A DNA stretch of 64,000 bases from Paraburkholderia sp. IMGN_8. Its GTDB lineage: Bacteria > Pseudomonadota > Gammaproteobacteria > Burkholderiales > Burkholderiaceae. The position numbers and the translations under genes are program-made. Numbering within the stretch: the first letter of the stretch is position 1; every line of letters begins with the position of its first letter. Positions 1-8,964 of this stretch are shown piece after piece. Below the pieces are notes generated by a model. It did no database searches. It was not told the origin of the DNA and saw only the letters and a list, made by a program, of their open reading frames with translations. The stretch covers positions 2,542,001-2,606,000 of the forward strand of contig NZ_CP150900.1 of assembly GCF_038050405.1 (NCBI RefSeq), read 5' to 3'.

Positions 1-21
1 CAACTTCGTTCATACGCACCA

Positions 22-1434
22 TCAGTTATGCCCGCCTCCCTTACCCGGTTGTTGCACCGGCACGCTGCGCAAATCGTTCAGGAACGTATCGCGCCATACG
101 CCGAGATCGTTCTTGCGCAGCGCCGCCATGTTGATCTCGTGACGCCGCTGGCGCGCATCGAGCGGCATCTGCAAGGCACGCTGCAAGGCCTCGCACATGC
201 CGATCGCGTCATGCGGATTGACCAGCAGCGCGCCGGTCAGCTCCGCCGCCGCGCCGGCGAAAATCGACAAAACTAACACGCCCGGATCGTCCGGATTCTG
301 CGCGGCGACATACTCCTTGGCGACCAGATTCATCCCGTCGTGCAACGGCGTGACAAAGCCGATCTGCGACTCGCGAAACAGCGACATCAGCTTCCAGCGG
401 TCGTACTGCTGATTCAGATAGCGGATCGGCGTGTAGTCGAGGCCCGAGTAACGACCGTTGATGCGCCCCGCTTCGTATTCCAGATCCTGACGGATCTTCT
501 GATAAGTGGCGACGTCCGAGCGGGTCGGCGGCGCGATCTGCACCAGCGTGACGTTGCCGCGCCATTCGGGCGAGCGTTCCAGCAGATGCTCGAACGCGCG
601 AAATCGTTCGACCAGCCCCTTCGAATAATCGAGCCGGTCGACGCTCATGATCAGCTTGCGCCCCTCCAGACTCTGTTTCAGGTCGAGCACGTGCTGACGG
701 CTTTCATAGCGTTTCGCCTGCTCGGCGATTTCGTCCGGGAACACGCCGATCCGATAGACGCCGGTGCGCAGCTTGCGGCCGAATGCCTCGACGTGACCGT
801 CCGCGCTCATGGTGCCGCGCGCATGGCGCGTCACGTAGTCATGAAAAGCGAGTTGATCGGTCGAAGTCTGGAAGCCCAGCAGGTCGTAGCACGACAGCGA
901 CTTCACCAGCTCTTCGTGTGGCGGAATGTTGAGCAGAATCTGCGGCGAGGGAAACGGAATGTGCAGAAAGAAACCGATCCGGTTCGTGATGCCTTCAGCG
1001 CGCAGCGCTTCGGCGAACGGGATCAGATGGTAGTCGTGGACCCAGATCACATCGTCAGGTTCGAGCAGCTTGATCAGCTTGTGCGCGAGCCACGCGTTCA
1101 CGCGCCGGTAGCCCGCATACTCGTCGCGCTCGTAGCGCGCAAGATCGTTGCGGTAGTGGAACACCGGCCACAGCGTCGCGTTCGAAAAGCCGCGATAGTA
1201 CTGGTCGTAGTCCTTGCGCGTGAGGCCGACTGTCGCGAACGTCACCGCGCCGTCCTGCTCCAAATTCGGACCGGCATTGGCGACGGTTTCGCTCACCACC
1301 TCGCCGCTCCAGCCGAACCACACGCCCCCCGCGTCCTTCAGCGCGCCGAACACGCCGACGGCAAGGCCGCCCGCCGATCCTTTGGTTTCCGTCGGCGTTG
1401 CAACGCGATTCGACACGACGATCAGTCGGCCCAT
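22..1434 (-). CDS. otsA: Trehalose-6-phosphate synthase (GT20), 470 aa
   Basis: Transfers glucose from UDP-glucose to glucose-6-phosphate, giving trehalose-6-phosphate, a cytosolic step of osmoprotectant synthesis. The protein has the full GT20 length. Visible motifs are the N-terminal VVSNRV and glycine loop GGLAVGV (residues 22-28), WVHDYHL (131-137), FFLHIPFPSP (155-164), VDRLDYSKG (265-273) and HDGMNLVAKEY (365-375), which hold the donor and acceptor contacts of this family. The start is well fixed: the ATG follows a strong AAGGAGGA Shine-Dalgarno. Stop lies 21 bp from the window edge, so a following otsB cannot be seen. The gene upstream on the same strand is the MscS-type channel, which fits an osmotic-stress neighbourhood, but a 278-bp gap separates them and co-transcription is only inference. 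Confidence 0.97.
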   Translation of the reverse strand: MGRLIVVSNRVATPTETKGSAGGLAVGVFGALKDAGGVWFGWSGEVVSETVANAGPNLEQDGAVTFATVGLTRKDYDQYYRGFSNATLWPVFHYRNDLARYERDEYAGYRRVNAWLAHKLIKLLEPDDVIWVHDYHLIPFAEALRAEGITNRIGFFLHIPFPSPQILLNIPPHEELVKSLSCYDLLGFQTSTDQLAFHDYVTRHARGTMSADGHVEAFGRKLRTGVYRIGVFPDEIAEQAKRYESRQHVLDLKQSLEGRKLIMSVDRLDYSKGLVERFRAFEHLLERSPEWRGNVTLVQIAPPTRSDVATYQKIRQDLEYEAGRINGRYSGLDYTPIRYLNQQYDRWKLMSLFRESQIGFVTPLHDGMNLVAKEYVAAQNPDDPGVLVLSIFAGAAAELTGALLVNPHDAIGMCEALQRALQMPLDARQRRHEINMAALRKNDLGVWRDTFLNDLRSVPVQQPGKGGGHN

Positions 1435-1712
1435 GCAGGTTATCCTCCTTGGTTCGCGCGGCGCGGCATGCGCGCTTCGGGTGCTTCGCTTCGGGAGCTT
1501 CAGTCACTGCAACACTTTGCTGACCTAAAGCCGACCAGGCACGCGAAGCCGCGCCAGATTCGTGGATCAGATGGACTGTTCGACCACCTGGGTGCCCGAT
1601 CGGTTGCACTCATTTGGCACACGCGCTAGCACATGGGCTAAGACACGCGCTGGCACATGCGCCGACACCGCAGTGGCACCCCGGCCCGCAGCTGCACTGC
1701 GACCATCTTCAG

Positions 1713-2936
1713 CTATGCCTTTTCCTTGGGCTGGTACTGCGGACCGCCCGTCCGCGAATGGCCGGCGCGACTCGCTACCGGATCGGCTTCCGTATGCGCC
1801 ACGGTACTGCCGGCGGGCGTCTGCGAGCCGCGCGGCATCCAGCCGAGCGGCTCGCCTTTGCCGGTTTCCAGCTCGGCCGATACGTCGGCACGCGCCCTCG
1901 GCAAGTACTGCGGATAGTGCTTCTGGATGAAGTCGAGCAGCCCCTCGCGGACCCGGCAGCGCAAGTCCCAGTTCAGGCCGGAATCGAGCGAACTGACCAG
2001 CGCGCGCAGTTGCATCGAGCGCTCCGTGCCGTCGGTGACTTGCAGCACCTGCACGCGGCGATCCCACTCTGGCGCGCCCTCGACGATGCGTGCGAGCTCT
2101 TCGCGCAGCGGCGCGAGCGGCATCCGGTAATCGACGTACAGAAACACCGTGCCGATGATCTGCGAACTGCTGCGCGTCCAGTTCGAGAACGGGTTCTCGA
2201 TGAACCATTGCAGCGGCACGATTAGCCGCCGCTGATCCCACAAACGCACCGACACATACGTGCCGGTAATTTCCTCGATACGCCCCCACTCGCCCTGGAT
2301 CACCACGACGTCGTCGAGCCGGATCGGTTGCGAGAGCGCGATCTGCAAGCCCGCGATCAGATTGCCGAGCACCGGCCGCGCGGCAATACCGGCGACCAGG
2401 CCGGCGACACCTGCGGACGCCAGCAAACTAGCGCCGATCTGCCGCACATTCGGAAACGTCATCAGCGCGCCGCCCACGCCGACGATCACGATCACCAGCA
2501 TCACCGAGCGCGCCAGCACCCGCGCCTGCGTATGGATGCGGCGCGCCTGCAGGTTATCGGCGGTATCGAGCGGATGGGCCTGGATGATCGCCTCGCCGAT
2601 CGCCGCCGCCGAGCGCACCGACAGCCACGTGAGCGCGCCGATCAGCGCCATCGCGGCGGCGTCGCGCAGCGGCGTGATGAAGATGAGCGTGTCGGGCGCC
2701 TCCCAGCAGACGGCTTCCAGCACGAGAATCACGAGGACGAACAGCGACGGTTTGTCGATATAGCGCAGTACGACGCTGGTGAGCGGATACGGCCGCGCGA
2801 TCCGCTTGACGATGCGCGCGCCGATTCGATGGACGCCGCTGGCCAGCAGCACCGCGATCACCGAGACGAACAAGGCGCCGAGCCACGTATGCAGCGGCGC
2901 TTCCGCGATACGGCTCAATTCGTCGAAAGTGGGCAT
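1713..2936 (-). CDS. MscS-family small mechanosensitive channel, 407 aa
   Basis: Predicted inner-membrane channel that would open under membrane tension after hypo-osmotic shock. Hydrophobic segments lie near residues 17-36, 62-80, 90-106 and 145-162. They are followed by a Gly/Ala-rich pore helix (IGASLLASAGVAG..., about 168-200) and the typical cytoplasmic beta domain with RLIVPLQWFIENPFSNW. The C-terminal 50 residues are polar and low in complexity. A longer reading to 3257 is possible, but I start at MPTFDEL because a GAGGAAAG ribosome-binding site precedes it and the extra N-terminus is Arg/Ala-rich and unlike the family. Four visible membrane segments put it in the larger YbdG/MscM-like architecture rather than the three-helix MscS type. 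Family call is secure; the physiological gating role is inferred. Confidence 0.9.
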   Translation of the reverse strand: MPTFDELSRIAEAPLHTWLGALFVSVIAVLLASGVHRIGARIVKRIARPYPLTSVVLRYIDKPSLFVLVILVLEAVCWEAPDTLIFITPLRDAAAMALIGALTWLSVRSAAAIGEAIIQAHPLDTADNLQARRIHTQARVLARSVMLVIVIVGVGGALMTFPNVRQIGASLLASAGVAGLVAGIAARPVLGNLIAGLQIALSQPIRLDDVVVIQGEWGRIEEITGTYVSVRLWDQRRLIVPLQWFIENPFSNWTRSSSQIIGTVFLYVDYRMPLAPLREELARIVEGAPEWDRRVQVLQVTDGTERSMQLRALVSSLDSGLNWDLRCRVREGLLDFIQKHYPQYLPRARADVSAELETGKGEPLGWMPRGSQTPAGSTVAHTEADPVASRAGHSRTGGPQYQPKEKA

Positions 2937-3348
2937 GAAGGGCGCTTTCCTCGTGGTGAGTGGAAACGGAACCGGCGTCAGCGTTGTTACACGATGCGCG
3001 CCGCGCGGGACAAGCCACCGGGTAGGCAGGCAGCGAACAGGCGGCAAGCAGCCCCTGGAGCGGGCGCGAGCGTCGAGGCTCCGCCCGGCGGATGACACTG
3101 ACGCGCCCGCAACAGCGGCGCGCCTATGCATTGATGCGTCTGCCGCGCCCGCGCGGAGGGCCTGTGCAAGTTTAAGGCGTTCGTCCGTCCGGACTGGGAA
3201 AGGTGTCCGTGCCGGGCTGCTCCTGAAAGCGCGCGGCCGGGGGTTTTTAACCGGCATCGAGCCGGGTTGAAACAGTACAGGTCAAGCCGGCCGAACCGCC
3301 GGACGTGCCCTCTGCGAGCACGTAAGCGTCAACCGTGATTCAAATCGA
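2937..3348. other. Intergenic gap with no recognised gene
   Basis: Gap between the MscS-type channel and the Rap1a-like gene, both read leftward. Overlapping open frames on both strands here are compositionally like antisense noise in GC-rich DNA (Arg/Ala/Pro-rich, no domain). I see no convincing hairpin terminator or RNA gene. It should contain the promoter of the channel gene. Confidence 0.5.
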
Positions 3349-3705
3349 TCAACTGCCGCTCTTGCAAGGAAACGCCTTGCCGAGCCCCAACGAGATCGCC
3401 GTACTGGCGTTATAGCCCGCAACGATCGGATTATCCGCGATGTACTTGCGCACCGCGTCGGTGAGCTGCGCCGAGCGCGCGTCTTGCGGCAAGCAGAAGT
3501 ACTGGCCGACGCGCGGCCCAGTGGTGCCGCCGATCGCGTCGATCGTGTTGAAGATGCCGTCCGCGGCGCCTTCGATATACGCGGCACACGCGCTACGCGA
3601 CGCCACATCGGTCTTCGTGCACAGCTTGTTGAGGTCGCCTCCCGTAAACGCTGCTGCCGATAGCGGTACGGCAAGCGCGCTGGCGAAAATCAAAGCCCGC
3701 AGCAT
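3349..3705 (-). CDS. Secreted Rap1a/Tai-family protein, 118 aa
   Basis: Small exported protein. Residues 1-19 form a signal peptide (MLRALIFASALAVPLSAAAF). The mature part matches the Rap1a/Tai immunity fold: a first Cys near the N-terminus (KLCTK), the core CAAYIEGAADGIF, and QYFCLP, giving three to four cysteines of the usual disulphide pattern. Rap1a proteins are periplasmic immunity factors against type VI amidase effectors in Serratia. Many beta-proteobacterial members are orphans, as this one is: no effector or T6SS gene lies nearby. I start at MLRALIF; an in-frame Met 20 residues upstream would hide the signal peptide behind a charged leader. The specific immunity role is not shown by the sequence. 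Confidence 0.8.
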   Translation of the reverse strand: MLRALIFASALAVPLSAAAFTGGDLNKLCTKTDVASRSACAAYIEGAADGIFNTIDAIGGTTGPRVGQYFCLPQDARSAQLTDAVRKYIADNPIVAGYNASTAISLGLGKAFPCKSGS

Positions 3706-3900
3706 GGTGTTCCTTCCAGGGTCGTTTATCAGGCGGTCTCGTGCCGCATCGAAACGGCGCGCCATGGGGCGCGCCGAAGTCGTTATTCTGCACTGTTTTG
3801 CGAAGCGGCAGGCGTGCCGACGGCCGCTATCTTCAGGCTAATTTGCGCGGTCCGGCGATCCGGCGGCCGGCGCTCCGGTGCGCCGGTTTTTCCGCGCGCT

Positions 3901-4641
3901 TTATTTCTTCTGCATTTGTTGCAGGCGCGCGGTCAGTCCTTCGACCACGTCCGGTTCTTTATAGGTCTTCGCGAAATCGAGCGCGGTCAGGCCGATCTGG
4001 TTCTTCACAGTCAGGTCAGCACCGTTGTCGAGCAGCAGCTTGACGGTCGACACATGGCCGCCGCGCGCGGCCATCATCAGCGGCGTGGTGCCGTTCGGCG
4101 AACCGGCGTCGACATAGGCCGAATGGTCGAGCAGCAGCTTGACGATGTCGTCGTGGCCGTTCGCCGCCGCATAGTGCAGCGGCGCCCAGCCCTTCTTGTT
4201 GACCTCGGCGTCCTTCGCGATCAGCAGCTTGACGAAGTCGATGTCGCCGTTGAGCGCCGCCATCATCATCGCGTTTTCGCCGGCCTTGTCGAGGATCTCG
4301 ATGTCGGTCTTCGGATTGGCGATCAGTGCGGCGCCGACCTTGTCCGATTTCTCACGCGCGGCCAGCACGAGCAGCGGAATGCCCTGGTTGTCGACGCTGT
4401 TCGGGTCCATGCCCTTGGCAAGCAGCTTGTTGACGCCGTCGACGTCGTCGAACTTGACCGACTTGATCAACGAGTCGATCGGCGCCGCCTGAGCCGGCGA
4501 GGCGATCACCGAACTCAGCGCGGCGCAAGCCAGCGTGGCGGCGAGCACTACGCGGGACGCGCCGCGGCGCGCCGAACCGAAAGCGTTTCGCGCCGCCGAA
4601 GTCTGTTCAAACGCTGCGATCGAAGTCGAATTAATTCTCAT
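3901..4641 (-). CDS. Exported ankyrin-repeat protein, 246 aa
   Basis: Ankyrin repeats cover about residues 60-240 with recurring consensus pieces such as DNQGIPLLVLAAREK, KGWAPLHYAAANGHDDIVKLLLDH, NGTTPLMMAARGGHVSTVKLLLDNGAD and IGLTALDFA. These form a protein-binding scaffold. A signal peptide is likely (hydrophobic 31-48, cleavage after AQA at 52) but has an unusually long, serine- and arginine-containing n-region of 30 residues. No better internal Met start exists. It sits directly downstream of the TatD gene on the same strand with about 50 AT-rich bases between. An ankyrin gene after tatD is, to my knowledge, a recurrent Burkholderia arrangement. The binding partner is unknown. Confidence 0.88.
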   Translation of the reverse strand: MRINSTSIAAFEQTSAARNAFGSARRGASRVVLAATLACAALSSVIASPAQAAPIDSLIKSVKFDDVDGVNKLLAKGMDPNSVDNQGIPLLVLAAREKSDKVGAALIANPKTDIEILDKAGENAMMMAALNGDIDFVKLLIAKDAEVNKKGWAPLHYAAANGHDDIVKLLLDHSAYVDAGSPNGTTPLMMAARGGHVSTVKLLLDNGADLTVKNQIGLTALDFAKTYKEPDVVEGLTARLQQMQKK

Positions 4642-4693
4642 ATTTTACTTTAGGAAACTTCCCTATCCTTTTGATATCTTTAAATTTTATGAA

Positions 4694-5485
4694 TCACACG
4701 CCGGCCGACGCGGGGATCTTGAAGAGCCGGAAGAAGTTTTGCGTGGTCGCGGCGGCCAGCGCCGTATCCGGCATCTCGCGTTGTTGCGCGATGAACCGTC
4801 CGACATAACTGACGTACGCAGGTTCATTAGGCTTGCCGCGATGCGGCACCGGCGCGAGGTACGGCGAGTCGGTTTCGATCAGGAGCCGCTCGAGCGGCAC
4901 GCGGCGCGCGACGTCCTGCACGTCGGTCGCGCTCTTGAACGTGACGATGCCCGACAGCGAAATGTAAAAATTCTGCGCCAGCGCCTGTTCGGCGACCGCC
5001 CATGGCTCCGTGAAGCAATGCATCACGCCGCCCGGTTCGCTCGCGCGCTCCTCGGCCATGATGCGCAGCGTGTCTTGCGCCGACGCGCGCGTGTGGATGA
5101 TCAGCGGCTTTTGCGTGGCGTGCGCCGCGCGGATATGGGTGCGAAAGCGCTGGCGCTGCCATTCCATATCGGCGATCGTGCGGCCTTCCAGACGGTAGTA
5201 GTCAAGTCCCGTCTCGCCGATCGCGACCACCTTCGGATGCCTGGCGAGTTCGATCAGTTCGGCGAGGCTCGGCTCGCGCATATCCTCGTGATCCGGATGC
5301 ACGCCGACCGACGCATACACGTTCTCATACCGATTGGCAATCTCCAGCACGGACGGCAGCGTTTCGAGATCCACCGACACGCACAGCGCATGCGTGACCG
5401 AATGACTGCGCATGTTCTCGAGCACCTGCGGCAGGCGGTCGGCGAGTCCTTCGAAGTTGATATGACAGTGCGAGTCGACAAACAT
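4694..5485 (-). CDS. TatD-family metal-dependent DNase/hydrolase, 263 aa
   Basis: TIM-barrel amidohydrolase-fold enzyme of the TatD/YcfH family, 3'-5' exonucleases using divalent metal. The metal ligands expected of the family are visible: His6 and His8 in DSHCHIN, Glu91 in GETGLDYYR, His131 in LIIHTRAS, His156 in VMHCFTE and Asp206 in IETDSPYLAP. Full family length. By position (downstream of tmk-holB) it corresponds to E. coli YcfH. The ATG is preceded by AGGA. Cytosolic; role in DNA repair or RNA/DNA turnover is family knowledge, not shown here. Confidence 0.93.
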   Translation of the reverse strand: MFVDSHCHINFEGLADRLPQVLENMRSHSVTHALCVSVDLETLPSVLEIANRYENVYASVGVHPDHEDMREPSLAELIELARHPKVVAIGETGLDYYRLEGRTIADMEWQRQRFRTHIRAAHATQKPLIIHTRASAQDTLRIMAEERASEPGGVMHCFTEPWAVAEQALAQNFYISLSGIVTFKSATDVQDVARRVPLERLLIETDSPYLAPVPHRGKPNEPAYVSYVGRFIAQQREMPDTALAAATTQNFFRLFKIPASAGV

Positions 5486-5519
5486 GGTGATGTCCTGCTG
5501 ATAAATAGCTTGAGGTGAA

Positions 5520-6035
5520 TCAGGCAGCTGCCGTGTCGAGCCGCTTGCCGAGAATCACCAGATCGCGCTCCACGCCGTCCAGCACCGCGACGCGCGGGAG
5601 CGAGCCCCACGTGTCGAAACCGAAGCCGCGGAACAGGCGCAGGCTCGCTTCATTGTGGCCGAAGATGAAGCCGAGCACCGTATCGATGCCGAGCGCCGGC
5701 GCCGCCGCGAGCGAGGCGGCCAGCAACTGCTTGCCCAGGCCCTTGCCGCGTGCGCGTTCGTCCAGATAGATGCTGACTTCGGCGCTGCGCTGATAGGCCG
5801 GGCGGCCGTAGAAGTCCGAAAAACTCAGCCACGCGATCACGCTACCATTTTGCGGATCTTCCACCACCCACAGCGGGCGCTTTTGCGGACCGTGCGCGTG
5901 AAACCAGGCCACCCGGCTTTCGACGCTGACCGGTTCCAGGTCGGCAGTGACTTGCCGCGACGGCACAGTCGAGTTGTAGATGGCGACGATCGCGGGCAGA
6001 TCGTCGAGTGTGGCATCGCGGTAAGAAAGGCTCAT
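5520..6035 (-). CDS. GNAT acetyltransferase, phosphinothricin acetyltransferase-like, 171 aa
   Basis: Acetyl-CoA-dependent N-acetyltransferase. The acetyl-CoA pyrophosphate loop is RARGKGLGKQLL (about 95-106). The N-terminus IRDATLDDLPAIVAIYN-like region and the C-terminal GHNEASLRLFRGFGFDTWG are typical of the Pat/YncA subfamily that acetylates phosphinothricin, methionine sulfoximine or similar small amines. I use the start MSLSYRD, where homology begins, rather than an in-frame Met 22 residues upstream. It lies between holB and the TatD gene on the same strand, a place where I would expect a PilZ-domain gene in many Burkholderiales. The substrate cannot be read from the sequence. Confidence 0.88.
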   Translation of the reverse strand: MSLSYRDATLDDLPAIVAIYNSTVPSRQVTADLEPVSVESRVAWFHAHGPQKRPLWVVEDPQNGSVIAWLSFSDFYGRPAYQRSAEVSIYLDERARGKGLGKQLLAASLAAAPALGIDTVLGFIFGHNEASLRLFRGFGFDTWGSLPRVAVLDGVERDLVILGKRLDTAAA

Positions 6036-6116
6036 GGCGCTATGTGAACTTGAGATGGAAGGCAAACACCGGGCCGGCCAGGCGAAGCGGCGCGCCACCA
6101 AGGCCGGGCGGCAAAA

Positions 6117-7160
6117 TCAGCAGGCTTGCGCGAATAGCTCGCGATAGCCGATAAACAGTTCTTCGAACACCAGCCGCGCGTTCAGCGGATGGTTCTCCAC
6201 GGCGCGCTGGCGCGTCACGGTTCGCATGAAACGCGCGAACGCGCTGGCGTCGGCCTGCGACGCGCAGCGCGTCAACGCCGCCGATGCCTGCGGAAAATAG
6301 CGCGGCGCGCCGGCCGTGCGCTGCGCCAGCAAGTCGTACATCCAGCGTTGCAGCCAGCCGAGCACCAGCGGCACCGGCAGCTTCTGCAGCGTCTCGCCGC
6401 AGGCGAAGGCGTCGCAATCCGGACCGGCGGCCAGTTGCTTCAGGGTCCAGTCGCGCAGCGCGCGGTTCTCGTCGCTGGCGAGCGCGAGCGCGGTGAGCGG
6501 CGCGCCGCCGGCTTCGGCCAGCAACGCGGGGGCTTCGGCCACGCCTTGCGCGGCCAGCCACTGGGCCGCGACGTCCGGGGCGGGCGTGGTCATCGGCCAT
6601 TGGCGGCAGCGGCTGATGATGGTCGGCAGCAAGCGGTCGATGCGCGCCGATACCATCAGAAACACGACGCCCGCCGGCGGTTCTTCCAGCGTTTTCAAAA
6701 GCGCATTGGCCGCCGCGATGTTCAGCCCTTCGGCCGGATACAGCACGACCACGCGCGCGCCGCCGCGATGCGACCCAACGCCGACGAAATCGAGCAAGCC
6801 ACGGATCTGCTCGATCTTGATTTCCTTGCTGGGCGCGCGGGTTTTCTTGCCTTCGTCGGCGTCGGCTTTGTCGGCTTTTTCGTCGGCATTGTTGGCGAGG
6901 CCCGCTTCGGCGGCCAGCGCTTCGGGCACGACGATCCGATAGTCCGGATGATTGCCTTGCGTGAACCAGTTGCATGCCACACAGGCGCCGCACGGTTCGC
7001 CATTGGCCTGCTGTGCCTCGCACAGGAGACCCTGCGCCAGATGCTGGGCAAAGCGCAGCTTGCCGATGCCAGCCTGCCCATGCAGCAACAAGGCGTGCGG
7101 CCAGTGACCGCGCAACTGTTGCAGGCGATTCCAGTCATCGGCTTGCCACGGATACATCAT
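6117..7160 (-). CDS. holB: DNA polymerase III delta-prime subunit, 347 aa
   Basis: Clamp-loader component that, with tau/gamma and delta, opens the beta sliding clamp on primed DNA. Visible features are a degenerate P-loop (GQAGIGKLRFA, 28-38), the zinc module cysteines Cys47, Cys57, Cys60 and Cys63, and the SRC motif (ISRCRQWP), which supplies the trans arginine finger. A Lys/Glu/Asp-rich insert (about 95-120) follows the zinc module. Two Met codons in tandem mark the start, with AAGAGAAA upstream. tmk lies 95 bp upstream; the order mltG-tmk-holB is conserved in proteobacteria and supports the call. Confidence 0.95.
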   Translation of the reverse strand: MMYPWQADDWNRLQQLRGHWPHALLLHGQAGIGKLRFAQHLAQGLLCEAQQANGEPCGACVACNWFTQGNHPDYRIVVPEALAAEAGLANNADEKADKADADEGKKTRAPSKEIKIEQIRGLLDFVGVGSHRGGARVVVLYPAEGLNIAAANALLKTLEEPPAGVVFLMVSARIDRLLPTIISRCRQWPMTTPAPDVAAQWLAAQGVAEAPALLAEAGGAPLTALALASDENRALRDWTLKQLAAGPDCDAFACGETLQKLPVPLVLGWLQRWMYDLLAQRTAGAPRYFPQASAALTRCASQADASAFARFMRTVTRQRAVENHPLNARLVFEELFIGYRELFAQAC

Positions 7161-7255
7161 CGTTTCTCTTTTTAATTCAATCGGTTGACGGCGCTTGATG
7201 AGACATTACACAAATGACTGGCGCCGTTATAATGCAGAATTATATTAATTTAAAA

Positions 7256-7879
7256 TCAAAGACTTGCAATCAATTCTTCAAGCTGCTTCTGAATGCGCGC
7301 GATGCTCTGCGAAGAGTCAATGATAGCGAACCGGTACGGCGCTTCTTCCGCGCGGCGCAGGTACTCAGTGCGGGTGCGGTTAAAAAACGCCTCGGATTCG
7401 TTCTCGAACCGATCCGGGTCGCGCGCCGCGCTGCGCCGTTCGCTGGCGATCTCGGGCGGCAGGTCGAACAATACGGTCAGATCCGGCTGAAAACCGCCCT
7501 GCACCCACCGCTCCAGCGTTTCGAGCTTGTCGCGCGGCAGGCCGCGGCCGCCGCCCTGATAGGCGAAAGTCGCGTCGGTGAAACGGTCGGACAGCACCCA
7601 GTCGCCGCGCGCCAAGGCCGGCTCGATCACATCTGCCAGATGCTGGCGGCGCAGCGCGAACATCAGCAAGGCCTCGGTTTCGAGGTCCATCTTCTGATGC
7701 AGCACGATTTCGCGGATCTGCTCGCCGAGCGGCGTGCCGCCCGGTTCGCGCGTCATGACGACCGAGCGGCCGCCGGCCGCGACTTTCTGTTCGAGGCGCT
7801 CGCGGAACCAGGCAAGATGGGTGGTCTTGCCGGCACCGTCGATGCCCTCAAACGTGATGAATTTGCCCCGCGCCATCAT
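7256..7879 (-). CDS. tmk: Thymidylate kinase, 207 aa
   Basis: Phosphorylates dTMP to dTDP with ATP. The P-loop [11 protein letters not shown] lies at residues 10-20, followed by the DRX-type loop (REPGGTPLG), the base-contact region [16 protein letters not shown], and a late LID region. The start codon overlaps the mltG stop in an ATGA arrangement, implying translational coupling. The next codon is also ATG, so translation might begin 3 bp later. A much longer upstream extension of this reading frame lies inside mltG and is not real. The length is normal for bacterial Tmk. Confidence 0.96.
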   Translation of the reverse strand: MMARGKFITFEGIDGAGKTTHLAWFRERLEQKVAAGGRSVVMTREPGGTPLGEQIREIVLHQKMDLETEALLMFALRRQHLADVIEPALARGDWVLSDRFTDATFAYQGGGRGLPRDKLETLERWVQGGFQPDLTVLFDLPPEIASERRSAARDPDRFENESEAFFNRTRTEYLRRAEEAPYRFAIIDSSQSIARIQKQLEELIASL

Positions 7880-8886
7880 TGCCCTCGAATGTATTTGTCC
7901 ACGGCCTTGTTGTGATCGCCGAGGGTGTCGGAAAAGATACTGCTGCCGTCGCCGCGCGATACGAAGTACAGCGCGGTCGTTTGCGCCGGGTTCAGCGCAG
8001 CCTGCAGCGACGCGACACCGGGCAGCGAGATGGGCGTCGGCGGCAGACCCATCCGGGTGTAGGTATTGTAGGGAGTGTCGGTCTGCAGGTCTTTCTTCCT
8101 GATCCGGCCGGTGTAGCTCTCGCCCATCCCGTAGATCACGGTCGGATCGGTTTGCAGCGGCATGCCCACCCGCAGACGGTTCGCGAACACCGCCGCGACC
8201 ATCGGCCGGTCCGACTTCTTGCCGGTTTCCTTTTCGATGATCGACGCCATCGTCAACGCATCGTACGGCGTCTTGTACGGCAGATTGGCCGCGCGCGCGG
8301 TCCATGCTTCGTCCAGCCGCAGGCGCATCAGGCGATAAGCGCGGCGGTATACGTCGAGATCGCTGGTGTTCTTGTCGAACAGATACGTGTCCGGAAAAAA
8401 CAACCCCTCGCCGTTGCCGATCGACGCTTCCGGCGCCCCGATCGCGTTCATCAGATCGGCGTCGCTCATGCCGGCCGTGTCGTGCTTGAGCGCGGGATTG
8501 GCGTCCAGTTCGGCGCGCATGCGCTTGAAGGTCCAGCCTTCGATAATCGTCGCGACGTATTCGTTAACATCGCCGCGGGCGATCTTTTGCAGCACTTCAT
8601 AGGGCGTCACGCCCGTCTTGAACTCGTAGTTGCCGGATTTCAGTTCGCTCTGCAACCCGAGCAGCCGCGTCATCATGACGAACAGTTCCGGCTCGACCGG
8701 CACGCCGCCGCGGTTAAGTTGCGTCGTGACGCTGCGCAGGCTGCTATGCGGTTTGACGGTGACATCGAGTTGCGCGGGGGTCAAATCCAGCGGGCTGTTG
8801 GCCCAGTGATATCCGCCGGCAATGGCGGCGGCGGCCAGCACAACGACGATTGAGCCGGCGACGAGACATTTCTTCAGGAGGGACAT
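7876..8886 (-). CDS. mltG: Endolytic murein transglycosylase (YceG-like), 336 aa
   Basis: Inner-membrane lytic transglycosylase that cleaves nascent glycan strands and sets glycan chain length. A single N-terminal membrane anchor spans about residues 6-24 and is followed by a LysM-like region and the YceG domain. The catalytic glutamate region [17 protein letters not shown] and the downstream [23 protein letters not shown] are diagnostic. I start at MSLLKK, which puts the positive charges before the anchor; an in-frame ATG nine codons upstream is possible. First gene of a leftward mltG-tmk-holB unit. The pabC gene that precedes it in E. coli is absent here; ygfZ diverges instead. Confidence 0.94.
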   Translation of the reverse strand: MSLLKKCLVAGSIVVVLAAAAIAGGYHWANSPLDLTPAQLDVTVKPHSSLRSVTTQLNRGGVPVEPELFVMMTRLLGLQSELKSGNYEFKTGVTPYEVLQKIARGDVNEYVATIIEGWTFKRMRAELDANPALKHDTAGMSDADLMNAIGAPEASIGNGEGLFFPDTYLFDKNTSDLDVYRRAYRLMRLRLDEAWTARAANLPYKTPYDALTMASIIEKETGKKSDRPMVAAVFANRLRVGMPLQTDPTVIYGMGESYTGRIRKKDLQTDTPYNTYTRMGLPPTPISLPGVASLQAALNPAQTTALYFVSRGDGSSIFSDTLGDHNKAVDKYIRGQ

Positions 8887-8964
8887 GCGAAACGTGGCTG
8901 GGGTGAAGCCCATATAATACTTGCTTGCCTTAGCTAAAGTCAGAATTGACTGTTCTCCGAATCC

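Noticed and set aside
1605..1690. Imperfect repeat of ACACGCGCT/GCACATG after the MscS gene
   Set aside because: Only two diverged copies of about 24 bp. Too weak to call a repeat element, and no hairpin with a T tract.
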